From the NCBI GenBank assembly GCA_000442015.1, contig KE560428.1:23707-87706 (forward strand): DNA of 64,000 nt, given 5' to 3'. Position 1 is the stretch's first letter, and every line of letters starts with the position of its first letter. Origin of the DNA: Rozella allomycis CSF55 (lineage: Eukaryota; Rozellomycota). Under the pieces are notes generated by a model. It was not told where the DNA came from and did no database searches. It saw only the letters and a list, made by a program, of their open reading frames with translations. A program made the translations under genes and the position numbers. Of the stretch, positions 61,492 through 64,000 are shown one piece after another.

Positions 61492-62905
61492 ATGGAGAGA
61501 GAAAGGAAGTTTGATATTGTCATATTTGGAGCCTCGGGTTTTACGGGGCGCTATGTGATTGAGTACGCCTTGAAGCACATTGACTCAACAATTAAAATTG
61601 CTGTTGCGGGGCGCTCAATTCAAAAACTTCAAAGTAAATTGAAAAAAAGTCCATTAAAGGTAATTTGAACCTTTTGCAAGAAAAATATCCTGATTATAAC
61701 AAAGTTTTAAATGACATAGGTATTTTGATTGCCGATGTTTCGGATTCAGCGTCATTGAATTCAATGGCCAAGTCAACTAAAGTTGTTATCAATTTGACAG
61801 GACCAGTAAACATGCTTGTTTAAAAATATGAAAGTACAGGACTCTGGGTGAACCAGTAATTAAGGCATGTATTGAGAATTTCACAGACTATGTTGATATA
61901 ACCGGGGAACCAGAGGTAAACGTTGAATTGTATTGGAAAAAGTTTATGGAAAAGATGCATTTCAAGTATAATAACCAAGCAAAAGAAAATGGAGTGATAT
62001 GTGTTCAAGCATGTGGTTTTGATAGTGTTCCGGCCGACATTACTACATTAAAGATGCAAAGAAAGTTGAATGAATTGATACCTGATGTTGATATTGAGTA
62101 CATTGAGTCATACTTGAGTCTTCACAGTGACTTGAAGATTACCGCTCATTACACCACTTGGGAGTCAGCTGTTCTTGGATTTTCTAATTATAAGAGTTTT
62201 TCTTCTTGGAGAAAGAAAAAAGGCCTTAACAGCGATATTGTCAAGAAAACAAGCAATTATAAACCAATTCAAGGTTGGAGATGGCATAATATGCTCAATT
62301 GTTACGTAAATCTATTTCCAGGAGCGGATGCGTCGGTAGTCAAAAGATCCCAGACATTTCTCGCTGACAAGGGATTTATTAGATATGTACCCTATGGAGC
62401 GTATTTTACAACTGAATCTTGGTGGTCTAAATTGAAGTTTGAAATATTTGGACTTCTTTTTTTGGTATTATGCCAATTTTCGTTTGGTATATATCTTTTG
62501 CTATCAGTAAAGTGTTTAATTATTAGATAAAGTACCCAAGTTTCTTTTCGTTTGGGGCGTTTTCGCACGAAGGTCCTTCAAAGGAACAAGTTGATCACAC
62601 GTTCTTCACTATGATTTCACTTGCAAGCGTGAAATCCAAATCAGGCAATTCAAAATTCTATAAAATGGTATTGCGAGGACCAGGTAATCTTAACAAATTA
62701 TTTGTGTACTGAGCCGGGATATGTGTCCACTTCAATGATAATAATTCAAAGTGCAATCTGTATTTTAAAAGATAAACAAAAGATTATGGCCCACAATAAG
62801 AACAAGGGAGGCATATTTACTCCTTCCGCTGCATTTTACGGTACTTCATTTTTGGAAGCCCTAGAAAAATGCTTTGATTTTTCTAATGTCAGTGAAATAA
62901 ATTAA
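61492..62905 (+). CDS. saccharopine-dehydrogenase-like oxidoreductase (SCCPDH family)
   Basis: About 420 residues in several exons; resolved introns include a 26-nt one near 61637, and others of about 29, 27 and 26 nt. The N-terminal Rossmann fold reads FDIVIFGASGFTGRYVIEYA and AVAGRSIQKLQ, then VVINLTGP and YVDITGEPE, and ACGFDSVPADI, matching the SCCPDH/trans-acting enoyl-reductase-like group rather than true lysine-pathway saccharopine dehydrogenases. A hydrophobic region (FGLLFLVLCQFSFGIYLLLS) suggests membrane or lipid-droplet association, as in animal SCCPDH. The junction near 62,685-62,710 is unresolved and may contain an indel. Start ATG 61492 gives the shortest natural N-terminus. 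Confidence 0.85.
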
Positions 62906-63028
62906 TGCAACATGTTTATAAATTATATGATTACATATTTTTATTTTTTGCATCAGCGTGTCAATTTTACGCCTACCAATTTCAGTAATAAACCCTGGTG
63001 ATAGTGTACCAAGCACGCGTGCACTAAA

Positions 63029-63413
63029 ATGAAAACTTCAAATTCGAAAAGGGAAAATGTATCACAACATCAAAAACTTTGTGAATTTATCTGGAGACAT
63101 TCAGGATCCCAAGTTATCTTAACTGGTACATTTGATAATTGGTCGCGCTCAATTATAATGAAAAAGGATCCCTACGACGATTCTATATTCCGTGCTACGA
63201 TAACTCTTGATCCATCAAAGGCCCACGAATTTAAATTTGTTGTTGATGGAGTCTGGCGCTGCGCGTTAGACTACTCAACCACCATAGTAAGCTCGTAGTT
63301 CTTAATTATATAAGGATTCATCTGGCAACGTAAACAATGTTATATATCCCTGCGCAACAGAGCATTTTCAAGAGGCGAATGTTAATCACATAAGACAAGC
63401 CGTTCGTTCATAA
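63029..63413 (+). CDS. small CBM48 (AMPK-beta-type glycogen-binding) protein
   Basis: Two exons (63029-63286, 63315-63413) with a 28-nt intron give 118 residues. The domain reads CEFIWRHSGSQVILTGTFDN with W, then KKDPYDDSIFRATITLDP, HEFKFVVDGVWRCALDYST, and GNVNNVIYP after splicing, the full CBM48 fold of AMPK-beta and yeast Crp1/Mdg1. No kinase-interaction (ASC) domain follows, so it is not a complete AMPK beta subunit. It may bind glycogen, starch or branched structures. The unspliced reading would end early at TAG inside the intron. Confidence 0.82.
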
Positions 63414-63464
63414 ACAGAAAAATAAATCTATTTCAAGAATCGCATCAAAATTTAATTTTTTTAA

Positions 63465-63985
63465 ATGATGTCATCAATTTTAAAACCTTACGTTCCCATA
63501 TCTTTTCCGTATCATCAACTGTATCTATTATGTGAAAATGATAAGAATAAAAAAGAATTGTCCAAAAACGTGACTATACACGTTACTCGTTCAGGGATGC
63601 TAATACACTTTCTTTTTCATTTGCACATACAAGATTGTATCAAGAAGATATCCAAAAAGCAATCTTGAGAAGACAGGATGCAGATAATATTGTCCAGATG
63701 GTATTTAATAAATCTGTTGCCTTTGTCACGTTTAGTAGTAAAGAGAAAGCAATCAATGCCTTAAAAGAAAATTTAATTGTTCAAAATGTATGGATACCAG
63801 GATCATTATGTTCTCAAGAAAAATTCAAATTGATATCAGTATATATTAGTAATGTACCATACATTGAGAACTACTTGGAACTCCAAAACATTATTAAAGA
63901 AAACTTTAATGATATCAAAGTTGAAGATTGTTTTGTAATGGCTTATGCTTCAGCAATACATGTTTTTTTTAAGAAATTAAAATAG
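63465..63985 (+). CDS. possible RNA-binding protein, splice structure unresolved
   Basis: Two overlapping frames together look like one gene. The first opens MMSSILKPYVPISFPYHQLY. The second contains NIVQMVFNKSVAFVTFSSKE, then KAINALKENLIV, an RNP1-like pattern of an RRM, and later SVYISNVPYIENYLELQ, the start of a second RRM-like unit. No GT..AG intron of usual size joins them in frame, so either an indel or an unusual intron lies near 63,580-63,630. The gene ends at TAG 63983-63985. Confidence 0.5.
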
Positions 63986-64000
63986 ATTTATTTATAAATT

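Overview
The window is nuclear DNA of a small, AT-rich, gene-dense eukaryote, most likely an early-diverging zoosporic fungus of the Rozella/Cryptomycota type. The fungal endocytic adaptor SLA1 is present. So is the NCKAP1/HEM subunit of the SCAR/WAVE actin complex, which is typical of amoeboid cells and early-diverging fungi. Several small unknown proteins carry signal peptides and occur as paralogous pairs, as expected of an intracellular parasite with secreted effectors. Introns are tiny: nearly all those resolved by reading frame and protein homology are 26-30 nt, with GT..AG ends and TAG/AAG acceptors. The genus is an inference; an aphelid or another rozellid is not excluded.

Layout. 1-3.3 kb: TIM22, an RBM39-like SR splicing factor, a small secreted protein and a small unknown gene. 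3.4-10.7 kb: a 2,424-residue fusion carrying a RIG-I-like zinc domain, a Dicer/RIG-I-type helicase, a complete cellular RNA-dependent RNA polymerase and a terminal nucleotidyltransferase. 10.7-14.0 kb: a decayed, partly duplicated accessory patch ending in an AIG1-like GTPase with a signal peptide. 14.2-16.2 kb: an RraA-like enzyme and a possible PAS protein. 16.5-30.3 kb: midasin (MDN1), six exons. 30.4-34.7 kb: two paralogous secreted proteins around RMI1, an ER DnaJ, an unknown gene. 34.8-39.1 kb: QCR9, 3-hydroxyanthranilate dioxygenase, a P450, a membrane-anchored J-protein, an unknown gene. 39.2-48.1 kb: NCKAP1/HEM, polyubiquitin, AFG2/SPATA5, STE24. 48.2-51.2 kb: a tandem pair of secreted proteins. 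51.4-64 kb: a possible TFIIIC subunit, SLA1, a RAB32-type GTPase, a DEAD-box helicase, a CoA-type NUDIX hydrolase, a saccharopine-dehydrogenase-like oxidoreductase, a CBM48 protein and a truncated or uncertain RNA-binding gene.

How the genes work together. MDN1 and AFG2 are both AAA+ remodelers of pre-60S ribosomes. RBM39 and the mini-introns belong to splicing. NCKAP1, SLA1 and RAB32 belong to actin, endocytosis and phagosome traffic. The main discovery candidate is the single-chain helicase-RdRP-nucleotidyltransferase. It unites in one polypeptide the three activities that fission yeast RDRC (Hrr1, Rdp1, Cid12) and the nematode DRH-3/RRF-1/RDE-3 machinery supply as separate proteins.

Caution on the assembly. 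There are a dozen single-N gaps, and many are flanked by near-identical direct repeats. They look like unmerged, sometimes allelic, contig ends. Frame breaks at these points (MDN1, SLA1, STE24, NCKAP1, QCR9) should not be read as pseudogenes.
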